Shown here piece by piece: positions 1-8,469 of a stretch of 64,000 nt of DNA. The notes under the pieces were generated by a model that ran no database searches, was not told the DNA's origin, and worked only from the letters and a program-made list of their open reading frames with translations. Position 1 is the stretch's first letter, and each line of letters opens with the position of its first letter. A program made the translations under genes and the position numbers. Origin of the DNA: Halomonas faecis (GTDB lineage Bacteria; Pseudomonadota; Gammaproteobacteria; Pseudomonadales; Halomonadaceae); NCBI RefSeq assembly GCF_010993975.1, contig NZ_JAACZO010000011.1, positions 186,001-250,000 of the forward strand, read 5' to 3'.

Positions 1-1249
1 CGCGACGCAGGCGCTGGCGAAGATCTTCGGGATGGTCGATGGGGAGCGGCTTCGTGAAGACCTCTGACGGCAGCTCGTCGCGGTGCGGCTCCAGCAGTTC
101 CAGTTGAGCCTCGCCCGGCAGGCCATCGGCGGCCATTTCGGAGTTCTGGAAATAGCTTCGCGTGCGACGATAACTGTCGTAGAAGAGATTGGCGTTGAGC
201 CAGGGAAAGTCGAAGGCCAGCGAGAGCGCCTCGCGTACGCGGCGGTCCTGGAACTTGTCACGGCGCAGGTTGAAAACGAAACCCTGCATCGTCGCCGGTG
301 CACCGTCGGGGACCGTGAGGCGCTTGACCAGGCCGTTGTGGTAGGCGGGAAAGTCGTAGCCGATGGCCCAGGTGGCGGCCCGGGCATCGGTGCGATAGTC
401 GATGATGCCTGCCTTGAAGGCCTCCCAGGCGATGTCGCGATCGCGATAGTAGTCGTGTACCAGGCGGTCGATGTTGTGGCGTCCGCGGTTGACCGGCAGG
501 TCGCGGCCCCAGTAGTCGGGGTCGCGCTCGTAGACGATGCGCCGCCCCGGATCCACCTCGGCGATGCGGTAAGGGCCGGAGCCCGGGTGTTTTTCCAGAG
601 TCGGAGCACTGAAGTCGCGCTTGGCCCAATAGTGCTGGGGCAGGATCGGTAGCTGGCCGACGATCAGCGGAAGCTCGCGCGATTCGTTGGAGCTGAAGCT
701 GAAGCGCACGGTGTGGTCATCCAGCGCTTCGACCGCCGACACCTCGGCGTAGTAGCTGCGGTAGAAGGGATTGCCCTCTTCGATCAGCAGGTCGAAGCTG
801 TAGACCACATCCTCTGCGGTGACCGGTTCCCCGTCATGAAAGCGGGCCTCCGGGCGCAGATCGAACTCGATCCAGTGACGCTTGGGATCGAGCCGGACGC
901 CCTCGGCAAGCAGTCCGTAAACGCTGAACGGTTCGTCGAGGTTGTTCTCGAGCAGAGTGTCGTAGATCGCACTGACGCCGGCCGCCGGGGTGCCCCGTAT
1001 GATGAAGGGATTGGTCGAGTCGAAGCTGGACCCGACGGCAGCTCGTGTCAGGCTGCCGCCCTTGGGCGCCTGAGGATTGACGTAGGGGAAGTGCGTGAAG
1101 TCAGCGGGCAATGCGGGGTCATCATAGAGTGCCAGGCCATGCTGGGTGGCTACCGGCTCATCCGCGATAGTAACGGTGGCGACCAGCAGAGCCGCCAAGC
1201 TCAGAAGGCGTTTTTGTAGGCCACGGGTGATGATAGAACTGGCTGACAT
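1..1249 (-). CDS. yejA: YejA-like peptide ABC transporter substrate-binding protein (3' end outside window)
   Basis: Reading the minus strand from ATG at 1249 gives 416 uninterrupted codons that run off the left edge, so the C-terminus is missing. The N-terminus is a basic, then hydrophobic, signal peptide (RGLQKRLLSLAALLVATVT). The body has family-5 extracellular solute-binding features: the strand GGSLTRAAVGSSFDSTNPF, FDLRPEARFHDGEPVTAEDVVYS, and GSGPYRIAEVDPGRRIVYER. The sequence and the FNLRRDKFQDRRVREALSLA region resemble YejA, the periplasmic binding protein of the YejABEF oligopeptide importer. Permease and ATPase genes would be expected just left of the window; this is inference. An AAGG lies directly against the start codon, so the exact start is moderately secure. 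A generic oligopeptide-binding protein is the alternative. Confidence 0.85.
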   Translation of the reverse strand, partial: MSASSIITRGLQKRLLSLAALLVATVTIADEPVATQHGLALYDDPALPADFTHFPYVNPQAPKGGSLTRAAVGSSFDSTNPFIIRGTPAAGVSAIYDTLLENNLDEPFSVYGLLAEGVRLDPKRHWIEFDLRPEARFHDGEPVTAEDVVYSFDLLIEEGNPFYRSYYAEVSAVEALDDHTVRFSFSSNESRELPLIVGQLPILPQHYWAKRDFSAPTLEKHPGSGPYRIAEVDPGRRIVYERDPDYWGRDLPVNRGRHNIDRLVHDYYRDRDIAWEAFKAGIIDYRTDARAATWAIGYDFPAYHNGLVKRLTVPDGAPATMQGFVFNLRRDKFQDRRVREALSLAFDFPWLNANLFYDSYRRTRSYFQNSEMAADGLPGEAQLELLEPHRDELPSEVFTKPLPIDHPEDLRQRLRR

Positions 1250-1344
1250 CCTTGACGGAATCCTGTGCTTCCTGGGAAGGCGACCGTCATAAGGTGTCAG
1301 GCGCGCTGCACCTTGTAAACTGCCATGAGCGTTTTTACCGAACG

Positions 1345-2505
1345 TCAGCGATATGCGAGGCTCTGCCCCGGCATATCGAGATTCTGGCCGACCTGGATGA
1401 TGTCGCCCTGCAAGCCATTCTGGCGACGCAGTTCGTCGACGCTGACGCCGTGGTGCCTGGCAATGCGTGAAAGGGTATCGCCTCGTTGCACCACGTACTC
1501 GGTGACGTCACCTTCAGTCGGCTGAGGGGCGGAGTCGCTCAGGCGGGCCTGAATCATTGATTCATGCTCGCGGGGAACCAGTACGACGTCGGCGGTACCC
1601 GGATGCACCCGGCCGCCGGTGAGCCCCGGATTGAGTGCCGTCAGCTCGGACTGAGGGAGACCTGCCATGTCGGCCAGCCGGGCAAGATCGATGGTCTGCT
1701 CCACTGGCACCTCGGCAATGGCCGGAGAGACATCGATGGCCGGCAGTTCGATGTTGTGCGCCTCCGGGGCGGCGATGATGGCTGCGAGAGCATGCAGCTT
1801 GGGAAGGTATTGCATGGTTTCGCCGGGGAGGTCGAGGTTCCAGTAATCTCCCCGCTCGCCACGACCCAAGGCGGCATTGCGTGCCCGATTGACGGTGCCG
1901 GCGCCGGCATTGTAGGCGGCCAACGACAATTCGATGTCACCGTTGTACCACTGTTCCGCCTGAAGCTCGATGTAATCCAGCGCTGCACGCGTCGAGGCGG
2001 CCACGTCCAGTCGTCCGTCATACCCTTGCTGACGCAGGAGTCCTAGTGCGTCGGCAGTGCCCGGCATGAATTGCCACATGCCCGCTGCTCCCCGGTGGCT
2101 GCGAGCCTGCGGATCGAAAGAGCTTTCGATGAAAGGCACCAGGGCGATCTCGCCGGGTAAATCTCGCTGCTGGAGTTGAGCATTGATCCATGCCAGCCAG
2201 GGGCGGGCGCGTTCGGTGATCTCGCGCACATTGTGAGGGCTGGCGCGGTAGTGCTCGATCCAGCGCTGAACGCGGGGATCATCGGTATGGTGATCCCACT
2301 GCATCAGTCCACGCAATTGCTCCCAGGCGTCTGCAGCCTGCGGCTCGAGCTGCAATGCGTCCCAGAAAGAGTGAATCCTGGGCGTTCCGGAATGGGGCGA
2401 TATGGTGGTTGCCTGACTGGTGGTGGTGGCCAGCGCCAAGGCGCCTGTCAGAGCGAAGCTACTGACCAGACCGATTGCCTGTCGTCGCGCCGTTCGATGG
2501 ATCAT
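1345..2505 (-). CDS. mltD: Membrane-bound lytic murein transglycosylase D
   Basis: Cleaves the MurNAc-GlcNAc bond of peptidoglycan with 1,6-anhydro product formation at the envelope. The 386-residue protein has an N-terminal export signal (about residues 1-32), a goose-type lysozyme/SLT domain with the catalytic Glu near residue 127 (PFIESSFDPQA, then GAAGMWQFMPGTA), and one C-terminal LysM repeat (YVVQRGDTLSRIARHHGVS, about 338-382). E. coli MltD has more LysM repeats, so this is a short-tailed form. The start at 2505 is chosen over an upstream in-frame ATG (2538) because AAGGAG lies 5 nt before it. It is followed on the same strand by no close gene; gloB lies upstream, 46 bp away, as in E. 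coli. Confidence 0.93.
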   Translation of the reverse strand: MIHRTARRQAIGLVSSFALTGALALATTTSQATTISPHSGTPRIHSFWDALQLEPQAADAWEQLRGLMQWDHHTDDPRVQRWIEHYRASPHNVREITERARPWLAWINAQLQQRDLPGEIALVPFIESSFDPQARSHRGAAGMWQFMPGTADALGLLRQQGYDGRLDVAASTRAALDYIELQAEQWYNGDIELSLAAYNAGAGTVNRARNAALGRGERGDYWNLDLPGETMQYLPKLHALAAIIAAPEAHNIELPAIDVSPAIAEVPVEQTIDLARLADMAGLPQSELTALNPGLTGGRVHPGTADVVLVPREHESMIQARLSDSAPQPTEGDVTEYVVQRGDTLSRIARHHGVSVDELRRQNGLQGDIIQVGQNLDMPGQSLAYR

Positions 2506-2551
2506 GCGTTCTCCTTCTGGTTGCTGCGTTCGCAACATGCCGTGTCGTCGA

Positions 2552-3319
2552 TCAGAAGCGATCTTTCCAGGCGCGCAGGGTGGTAAAGGTGGCTAGATCC
2601 GTGTCGGTATCCCCATGTGCAGCGGCGGCGGCGCGCACTTCGGGGTCCGCGCAGCGCAAGAAGGGGTTGATGCGTCGTTCTCGACCCAGATGGCTGGGCA
2701 GGGTGGGGCGGCCCAGTTCGCGAGCGCGCTCGGTCTCGACCAGTACCGATGCCACATCGGGATTGTGGGGGTCGGCGGCGCTGGCAAAGCGCAGGTTGGC
2801 CTGGGTGTATTCGTGGCCGGCAAAGACCAGCGTGTCGTCGGGCAGTTCGGCCAGGCGTTGCAGCGACTGGTGCATCTGTTCGGGCGTTCCTTCGAACAGT
2901 CGGCCGCAGCCGGCCGAGAACAACGCATCGCCACTGAACAGCAGTGGTGGTATGCCTGGCGTGAAGAAGGCGATATGGTCGAGAGTATGCCCGGGAACCG
3001 CCAGAACGTCGAAGCGGCGCCCCATGACGCGGCAGGTATCCCCGTCGCCCACGGCCTCGTCGATGCCCTTGATGTGGGGATTGTGAGGCCCTATGACGTG
3101 GGGTGAATAGCGCTGTATGAGCTCTTCCAGACCGCCGGTATGATCGTGATGGTGGTGGGTGATCAGCACTCTGGTCAGTTTCAACCCCTCACGCTCCAGC
3201 ACCTGTATGACGGGGTCGGCATCGCCAGGATCCACGACGCAGACGTCGGGGCTCGTATCCTGGCGTAGAAGCCAGATATAGTTATCGCCAAAAGCGGGAA
3301 TCGGTGTCACGCTCAGCAT
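2552..3319 (-). CDS. gloB: Hydroxyacylglutathione hydrolase (glyoxalase II)
   Basis: Hydrolyses S-lactoylglutathione to lactate and glutathione, the second step of methylglyoxal detoxification in the cytoplasm. The 255-residue protein is a metallo-beta-lactamase-fold enzyme with the binuclear metal motif THHHHDHTGG at residues 54-63, GHTLDHIAFF and FSGDALFSAGCGR further on, and the C-terminal HAGH domain (FAGHEYTQANLRFA, ending ERRINPFLRC). Length matches the family. It sits next to mltD on the same strand and divergent from a yafS-like methyltransferase gene, the arrangement I recall from E. coli. A paralogous MBL hydrolase is unlikely because the glutathione-binding C-terminus is present. 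Confidence 0.95.
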   Translation of the reverse strand: MLSVTPIPAFGDNYIWLLRQDTSPDVCVVDPGDADPVIQVLEREGLKLTRVLITHHHHDHTGGLEELIQRYSPHVIGPHNPHIKGIDEAVGDGDTCRVMGRRFDVLAVPGHTLDHIAFFTPGIPPLLFSGDALFSAGCGRLFEGTPEQMHQSLQRLAELPDDTLVFAGHEYTQANLRFASAADPHNPDVASVLVETERARELGRPTLPSHLGRERRINPFLRCADPEVRAAAAAHGDTDTDLATFTTLRAWKDRF

Positions 3320-3453
3320 GGGCAGGATGTCCTCGTCGCGTCGTCAACCGAATGAGCACAATGGCGCCGGCCTGGCTCGCTGGCCTGCACGCTGTGTGAG
3401 CGCGGTGTGCCCGTGGCTTGCAAAACCCACAATCCTGGAGGCGACGCTCGACG

Positions 3454-4227
3454 ATGTCAAACGCGCAGGACGCGATCACCCTCGCACGACTCTTCAGGGA
3501 AGGGCGACGCTACTGGGCAAGTGCCGACGGCACTGCGCACTGGCGCACCGAGAGAGCTTGCCTTGGCCCGATCTGCGAGCGCCTGCATGGCGGCCATCGC
3601 CTGGAACTGAGCATGGCACCGACTCTCACCGATATGTGTCCGATACGCCATGGCTTGCGTTGGGCGCCCACGGCCGAACTCGCCGAGTCTGCATCGACCT
3701 TGGTGTGTCCTCCCGATGCCCTGGCGCTACCCGACGAATGCCTGCATCTGGTGGTCATCCACCATCTGCTCGAGGTGGTACCCAATCCCCATCACTTGCT
3801 TCAGGAAGCGGCACGGGTCACGGCGGATGATGGGCGCCTGATCATCTTCGGCTGGGCACCGCTGGGCACGGCAGGACTGGGGCGCCTGTGGCCCGGTCGC
3901 CGCCAGAGGTTGCCGTGGCGCGGACGATGGCGTACGCCTGCCGGGTTGCGTGACTGGCTGGCGTTTGTCGACTTCCAGATCGAGCGGGTAGACTACTGCG
4001 GCTTTCATCTGCCCGGCAGCCTGCCGAGCAACGCGACGCTGGAAACCCTCGGCAGACGGCATAACCTGCCATTGGGCGACAGTTACATCATCCGCGCACG
4101 ACGCCGGAGCCGGCTGGTCCATGTCCAGCGCCCTCAGTTGAGCCTCGGCGGCGCGCTCGGTGGCAATGCGCTGGGACATGCTTCTCGCGTCGGCCGCCAA
4201 AGTGAAAGGGCTCGTGACGTTGTCTGA
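3454..4227 (+). CDS. Class I methyltransferase-like protein (YafS type)
   Basis: A 257-residue protein with a SAM-dependent methyltransferase fold pattern. The post-I region ([44 protein letters not shown] would be typical; the key pieces are [13 protein letters not shown] and [10 protein letters not shown]) is clear. Motif I is poor: where a glycine-rich LDLGCGxG would be expected there is [12 protein letters not shown]. The substrate is unknown. Its place between divergent gloB and downstream rnhA/dnaQ matches E. coli yafS. I chose ATG 3454 (MSNAQDAIT) rather than the upstream TTG at 3418 because a GGAG precedes it, although the spacing is long. The stop overlaps the start of rnhA. Whether it binds SAM is uncertain. 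Confidence 0.8.
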   Translation: MSNAQDAITLARLFREGRRYWASADGTAHWRTERACLGPICERLHGGHRLELSMAPTLTDMCPIRHGLRWAPTAELAESASTLVCPPDALALPDECLHLVVIHHLLEVVPNPHHLLQEAARVTADDGRLIIFGWAPLGTAGLGRLWPGRRQRLPWRGRWRTPAGLRDWLAFVDFQIERVDYCGFHLPGSLPSNATLETLGRRHNLPLGDSYIIRARRRSRLVHVQRPQLSLGGALGGNALGHASRVGRQSERARDVV

Positions 4228-4708
4228 TGTTCACCAAGAAGGTTCGCTGCCCCGGGTCGTCGTCTACACCGATGGCGCCTGTCGTGGCAACCCGGGACCG
4301 GGCGGCTGGGGGGCCGTTCTCCGGAGCGGTCATCACGAGAAGACCCTGAACGGCTTCGAGATGCGGACAACCAACAACCGCATGGAATTGATGGCGGCCA
4401 TCATGGCGTTGCGCGCTCTGAAGCGTCCTTGCGACGTCGCGCTGTGGACCGATTCCGAGTATCTGCGCCGCGGCATCACCGAATGGATCTACGGCTGGCA
4501 GAAGCGCGGCTGGAAAACGGCCAACCGCCAGCCGGTCAAGAATGCCGAGCTGTGGCGGGAGTTGCTGGAAGAGACCCATCGCCACCACATCCAATGGCAA
4601 TGGGTGAAAGGACATAGTGGCCACCCCGGTAACGAGCGCGCCGACGCCCTGGCCAACGCCGCTATCGATGCACGGGCGGCAACCGCCGTCCCCGCCAACC
4701 ACGAGTGA
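4220..4708 (+). CDS. rnhA: Ribonuclease HI
   Basis: Degrades the RNA strand of RNA-DNA hybrids, removing R-loops and primers. The DEDD active site is visible: Asp in [19 protein letters not shown], Glu in [11 protein letters not shown], Asp in [12 protein letters not shown] and the His/Asp region [16 protein letters not shown]. The start is uncertain. TTG 4220 is preferred because AAAGGG stands 9 nt upstream and it gives a family-like N-terminus; GTG 4214 and ATG 4160 are in frame but would extend further into the upstream methyltransferase gene. The gene overlaps both neighbours slightly, so it is probably co-transcribed with the methyltransferase and dnaQ. In E. coli rnhA is divergent from dnaQ; here they run together. 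Confidence 0.94.
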   Translation: MSDVHQEGSLPRVVVYTDGACRGNPGPGGWGAVLRSGHHEKTLNGFEMRTTNNRMELMAAIMALRALKRPCDVALWTDSEYLRRGITEWIYGWQKRGWKTANRQPVKNAELWRELLEETHRHHIQWQWVKGHSGHPGNERADALANAAIDARAATAVPANHE

Positions 4709-4713
4709 GTTTC

Positions 4714-5472
4714 ATGCGACAGATCGTTCTGGATACCGAAACGACCGGCATCGATCCACGTGAAGGACATCGGCTCATCGAGATCGGTGCCGTGGAACTG
4801 ATGAACCGTCGTCTTACCGGCAATAATTACCATCAGTTCATCAATCCCGAACGCGAGATCGAGGCCGAGGCGATCGAGATTCATGGCATCACCAACGAGC
4901 GGGTCGCCGCAGAGCCACGCTTCGCCGAGATAGCCGATGACTTCTGGAGCTTCATCCAGGGCGCTGAGTTGGTGATCCACAATGCCGCCTTCGACGTCGG
5001 TTTCATCGATCACGAATTTCAGCGGCTGGCCGAGCACGGAGGCGCTCGGCTCGGGCCGGTGGCCGAGCATTGCCGCATTCTCGACACCCTGAAGCTGGCA
5101 CGTGACCGTCATCCTGGCCAGCGCAACAACCTGGATGCGCTGTGCAAGCGTTATGACATCGACAACGGCCACCGGGTACTGCATGGCGCGTTGCTCGATG
5201 CGGAAATTCTCGCCGATGTCTACCTGGCCATGACCGGCGGGCAGACCGCCTTGACGTTGGATGCCGACGAGGCCAGCAGCAACGAGGCGGTGGCGGGGGG
5301 GCTGGCCATTCGCCGACTGTCGCTCGCCCCCGGCAGCCTGCGCGTCGCCGTGCCGAGCGATTCCGAGCTGGAATCGCATCGCGCCAAGCTCGAGCGAATC
5401 CGCCACGCGGCAGGCCACTGTCTGTGGGATGGCCACGACGAACCGTCGGTCAGTCTTTCGGGGAACGAGTGA
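4714..5472 (+). CDS. dnaQ: DNA polymerase III subunit epsilon (3'-5' proofreading exonuclease)
   Basis: Proofreading subunit of the replicative polymerase core. The DEDDh exonuclease motifs are present: ExoI RQIVLDTETTGID (Asp7, Glu9), ExoII HNAAFDVGFID and ExoIII HGALLDAEILADVY. Immediately after the exonuclease domain comes QTALTL, which fits the beta-clamp binding motif found at the same place in E. coli (QTSMAF), followed by a C-terminal tail that should bind the alpha subunit. ATG 4714 gives the canonical MRQIVLDTETTG; an in-frame GTG at 4705 overlaps rnhA. Its stop codon TGA shares a base with the nudC start, indicating an operon rnhA-dnaQ-nudC. Confidence 0.95.
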   Translation: MRQIVLDTETTGIDPREGHRLIEIGAVELMNRRLTGNNYHQFINPEREIEAEAIEIHGITNERVAAEPRFAEIADDFWSFIQGAELVIHNAAFDVGFIDHEFQRLAEHGGARLGPVAEHCRILDTLKLARDRHPGQRNNLDALCKRYDIDNGHRVLHGALLDAEILADVYLAMTGGQTALTLDADEASSNEAVAGGLAIRRLSLAPGSLRVAVPSDSELESHRAKLERIRHAAGHCLWDGHDEPSVSLSGNE

Positions 5473-6248
5473 TGCTGCGCCGTGAGCTGCCCATCGGTGC
5501 GACAGCGGGAAGGGTGGTGCGCATCGCCGAAGGGCGGATCGCACCGGCAGCTGACGGCACCCCGTTGCAACCTTCGCAGCCATGGCGCGATGCCTGGCAA
5601 CCGCTGGGCTACTGGAATGACGAGGCCGTTGCTCTGGCCATGGATGAGAGGCCGGATGCTGACTGGCCGGACGGCCGTCACTGGCTGTCCGCGCTTCCCG
5701 AATACTGGTTTCCGTTGCTTTCCACCGCCCTGCAAGTGGCTGCCTGGCTCCGCAACCACCGCTTCTGCGGACGCTGCGGCGCACCCGCCACGCGACTCGA
5801 TACGGAGTTCGCCATGGTCTGCAAGGGCTGTGGCCACCGCAACTATCCGCGCATCTCGCCGTGCATCATCACCTTGGTGACCCACGGCGAAGCGCTGTTG
5901 CTGGCTCGTAGCCCACGCTTCCCGCCTGGACGCTACTCGACTCTGGCCGGCTTCATCGAGCCCGGTGAGTCGGCCGAGGATGCCGTACGGCGCGAAATAT
6001 ACGAAGAAGTGGGTCTGACGGTCGGGAGAGTGCGCTATTATCGCAGCCAGGCGTGGCCGTTCCCGCACTCGTTGATGCTGGGCTTCTTCGCTGAGGCAGC
6101 GAGCGAGACGCTGAACATCGACGGCGTCGAGATCGTCGATGCCGCCTGGTTCCGGGCGGGCGAACTCCCTAGGCTGCCCCCTCTGTATTCGATTTCCCGT
6201 GCGCTGATCGAGACGCACCTGGCCGACGTGGCAACGGCCGGCCGTTAG
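5472..6248 (+). CDS. nudC: NADH pyrophosphatase / NAD-capped RNA decapping enzyme
   Basis: Nudix hydrolase that splits NAD(H) and removes NAD caps from RNA. The 258-residue protein has a zinc ribbon with Cys at about 99, 102, 117 and 120 (FCGRCGAP, CKGCGHRNYPR), a complete Nudix box GFIEPGESAEDAVRREIYEE at about 160-179 and, downstream, SQAWPFPHSLMLGF, close to the SQPWPFPxS motif that identifies the NADH-specific subfamily. The start at 5472 overlaps the dnaQ stop (TGATG), which supports translational coupling; a longer in-frame start at 5424 would lie within dnaQ. Length is as expected for NudC. Confidence 0.94.
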   Translation: MLRRELPIGATAGRVVRIAEGRIAPAADGTPLQPSQPWRDAWQPLGYWNDEAVALAMDERPDADWPDGRHWLSALPEYWFPLLSTALQVAAWLRNHRFCGRCGAPATRLDTEFAMVCKGCGHRNYPRISPCIITLVTHGEALLLARSPRFPPGRYSTLAGFIEPGESAEDAVRREIYEEVGLTVGRVRYYRSQAWPFPHSLMLGFFAEAASETLNIDGVEIVDAAWFRAGELPRLPPLYSISRALIETHLADVATAGR

Positions 6249-6269
6249 AGAGCATTGCCGGCGTGACGA

Positions 6270-6581
6270 TCAGTGGGAGGGAAACAGGCTGGTGAGCTTG
6301 GTGGCCAGCATGACGTTTCCGGTAGCCTTTAGCTTGCCCGTCATGAAGGCGCTCATGCCATTGATGTCGCCGTTCATGACGCCCTTTAGGGTCTCGCTGC
6401 TCATGCTCAGGGTTACCGTGGGGTCATCGTGCTCCCCTTCGTGAACGCCCAGCGTGCCATCCTTGACGATCAGGTAGTGGCTACCGGCATCGTCGAAGTG
6501 GAATTGGAAGACGTCGTCCATGCCCTTGGCGGCTTGGGGGTCGAAACGTTGCTGCAGTTTCTGGAGCGTGGTACTGGACAT
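6270..6581 (-). CDS. SCP2 sterol-binding domain protein
   Basis: A 103-residue single-domain protein of the SCP2 family. The typical pattern is seen: FQFHFDDAGSHYLIVKDGTLGVHEG, then DPTVTLSMSSETLKGVMNGDINGMSAFMTGKLKATGN. The fold provides a hydrophobic pocket for lipids. Bacterial free-standing SCP2 proteins are linked to lipid or ubiquinone-type chemistry, but nothing here fixes a ligand. It is convergent with nudC (21 bp between stops) and divergent from sohB. Its start has GAGGATT upstream on the minus strand (a few bases before the ATG at 6581), a good ribosome binding site. Confidence 0.9.
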   Translation of the reverse strand: MSSTTLQKLQQRFDPQAAKGMDDVFQFHFDDAGSHYLIVKDGTLGVHEGEHDDPTVTLSMSSETLKGVMNGDINGMSAFMTGKLKATGNVMLATKLTSLFPSH

Positions 6582-6750
6582 GGAGAATCCTCCTGCGGTG
6601 TCGTTGGGGAGCTGGTGTCATGGGGGCGGCAGGCAATGCCCGAACCTGGGCCATGAGCGTATTTCGAACGATTGTTTTAATCAAGGGCATTGTACCGATT
6701 CCTACCCAGGGGCAGGATATTAGCATCAATCGGGCAGCGGAGATTTCAGG

Positions 6751-7791
6751 GTGGAGGAGTGGGTGACCGAGCTAGGGCTGTTCGTGGCCCGACTGGCGAT
6801 TCTGGCACTGGTGATCGGCCTGGCACTGGCGCTGATCGCTCGTTTACGAAACGATGATGGCAGCCGTTTGCGCTTGCGTCTCGAAGCGCTCAATGACCGC
6901 TACGAATATCGTCGTCGGCGTCTGGCACTGGCCGCCAGCGAGCCCGGCGCGCGCAAGCGCATGCTCAAGGCCTTCCGACGTGATGACAAGGCACGTGGGC
7001 GTCGCGAACGGCAGGCATCGCCGACGAAGAACCAGACCGTCTGGGTGCTCGACTTTCATGGCGACATCCGGGCCAGTGGCACCGGCCGCCTGGCGGAAGA
7101 GATATCGGCGGTTCTGGCAAGTGCCGAAGATGGCGATGAAGTGGTGCTGCGGTTGGAGTCCGCCGGCGGACTGGTTCATGCCTATGGCCTGGCAGCCGCG
7201 CAGATGGATCGACTGCGCGAGGCCGGCCTGACGACCACCGTGTGCGTCGACAAGGTCGCGGCCAGTGGCGGCTATCTGATGGCCTGTGCCGCCGACCGCT
7301 TGCAGGCTGCCCCCTTCGCCGTGGTCGGCTCGATCGGCGTCGTGGCCCAACTGCCCAATCTCCATCGCTTGCTCAAGCGCCATGACGTCGACGTGGAACT
7401 GCTCACCGCCGGCGAGTACAAGCGCACCCTGACCGTATTCGGCGAGAACACGCCGGAAGGACGCGACAAGTTTCAGTCCGACCTCGACAATACCCACCGC
7501 CTTTTCAAGTCGCATGTTGCCGAGCGGCGACCGACTCTGGACATCGAGGCCGTGGCCACCGGCGAGATCTGGTACGGCCGGGATGCCCTGTCGCGTGGCT
7601 TGGTCGACTCGCTGGGTACCAGCGAGTCCTACCTCGTCTCGCGCATGGATGAGGCACGGGTCATCAGCGTTCGTCTGGAACCACGACGCTCCATGGGCGA
7701 GCGCCTCGGCATGGCCGTCTCCTTCGGCGTAGAGCGCAGCGTCGACCGGTTGCTCGAACGTCTCGATGCCGGCCGCTGGGAAAAGCGCTGA
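6751..7791 (+). CDS. sohB: Inner-membrane protease SohB (S49 family)
   Basis: Membrane-anchored serine protease of the SppA/SohB clan. The GTG-initiated 346-residue protein starts with one transmembrane helix (LGLFVARLAILALVIGLALA), followed by a basic cytoplasmic or periplasmic stalk, the SohB N-terminal extension, and the S49 catalytic domain (from about residue 90). The nucleophile Ser is in KVAASGGYLMACAAD and the general-base Lys in TAGEYKRTLTVFGEN, the usual Ser-Lys dyad. Length matches E. coli SohB (about 349). GGAG stands 8 nt before the GTG. It is monocistronic, convergent with the ArsR-type gene (10 bp between stops). Confidence 0.93.
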   Translation: MEEWVTELGLFVARLAILALVIGLALALIARLRNDDGSRLRLRLEALNDRYEYRRRRLALAASEPGARKRMLKAFRRDDKARGRRERQASPTKNQTVWVLDFHGDIRASGTGRLAEEISAVLASAEDGDEVVLRLESAGGLVHAYGLAAAQMDRLREAGLTTTVCVDKVAASGGYLMACAADRLQAAPFAVVGSIGVVAQLPNLHRLLKRHDVDVELLTAGEYKRTLTVFGENTPEGRDKFQSDLDNTHRLFKSHVAERRPTLDIEAVATGEIWYGRDALSRGLVDSLGTSESYLVSRMDEARVISVRLEPRRSMGERLGMAVSFGVERSVDRLLERLDAGRWEKR

Positions 7792-7801
7792 GCCAATACG
7801 T

Positions 7802-8122
7802 TCACAGACGCTGCAAGCGAGCCAGCGTCTCGACCAGTGCGCGGGCCTGTTCGCCGTGAAGCGAGTAGAAGATGGTCTGGGAGGCGCGCCGCGTCGTCAC
7901 CAGTTCTTCTCGTCGCAAGATGGCCAGGTGTTGCGAAAGTGCGGACTGGCTCAGCGCAAGACGGCGGTTGAGCTCGGTGACGGACAGTTCGGTGTCATCG
8001 AGCAGGCAGAGAATCCTCAGTCGATTGTCGTTGGCGACGGCCTTGAGCAGGGCCGTCGCTTCGTCTATGGCCTCATCGCCTGCCGAGAGCAGGCGTGCGG
8101 CGGCACTCTGTAAGGTGCTCAT
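7802..8122 (-). CDS. ArsR/SmtB-family transcriptional regulator
   Basis: A 106-residue winged-helix repressor. The HTH is ELSVTELNRRLALSQSALSQ with the wing HLAILRREELVTTRRASQTIFYSLH. The classical alpha-3 metal site (ELCVCDL) is replaced by a region with a single Cys (RILCLLDDTELSVTEL), so arsenic or cadmium sensing at that site is not supported; the ligand is unknown. It is divergent from prpE with about 350 bp between them, so it may control itself or prpE, which is inference. Nothing in the neighbourhood resembles an arsenic, zinc or sulfide resistance operon. Confidence 0.9.
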   Translation of the reverse strand: MSTLQSAAARLLSAGDEAIDEATALLKAVANDNRLRILCLLDDTELSVTELNRRLALSQSALSQHLAILRREELVTTRRASQTIFYSLHGEQARALVETLARLQRL

Positions 8123-8469
8123 CTCGGTCTCCCCGTATTGGCTCGCCGGGCGCGTCGTATTGGGTCGTCGTCAGGGGCCTCGGGAGCCTGGTCGAGCGGC
8201 CGCACGAAAGGTGCGGAGCGACTCACAGCCAATATCGGTCTTCGTGGCATTGCTCATTTAGTCATCTTTGATAGTGGCTGAACTTCTGTCAAACGCCGAG
8301 TCAACGCAACTTCTGCGGTCGTCGCCATGCAGTAGCCATTTTGTCGACAATATGGACGCCCACGACTATCGATCCAGCATCGTTAGCCGATGGTATGAAG
8401 GAAATTCACTAGAAAACCTCTAAAGTGTCAACAATTACCGTGGCAACTCGGACGTCGGACAGCAATCAC
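8123..8469. promoter_or_regulatory. Divergent intergenic region between arsR-type gene and prpE
   Basis: About 350 bp without a convincing gene. The prpE-proximal half is AT-richer. It holds a perfect 10-bp palindrome TTGTCGACAA at 8341-8350, embedded in ATTTTGTCGACAATAT, which is a plausible repressor or activator operator. I see no clear sigma-70 hexamer pair with standard spacing. The bound regulator is unknown; the neighbouring ArsR-type protein is one candidate. Confidence 0.45.

Noticed and set aside
4214..4226. Sequence GTGACGTTGTCTG resembling a matS site (GTGACRNYGTCAC)
   Set aside because: It matches at 11 of 13 positions but lacks the last two, it overlaps the rnhA start, only one such site was noticed, and MatP is not known to me in this family. 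Chance is the better explanation.
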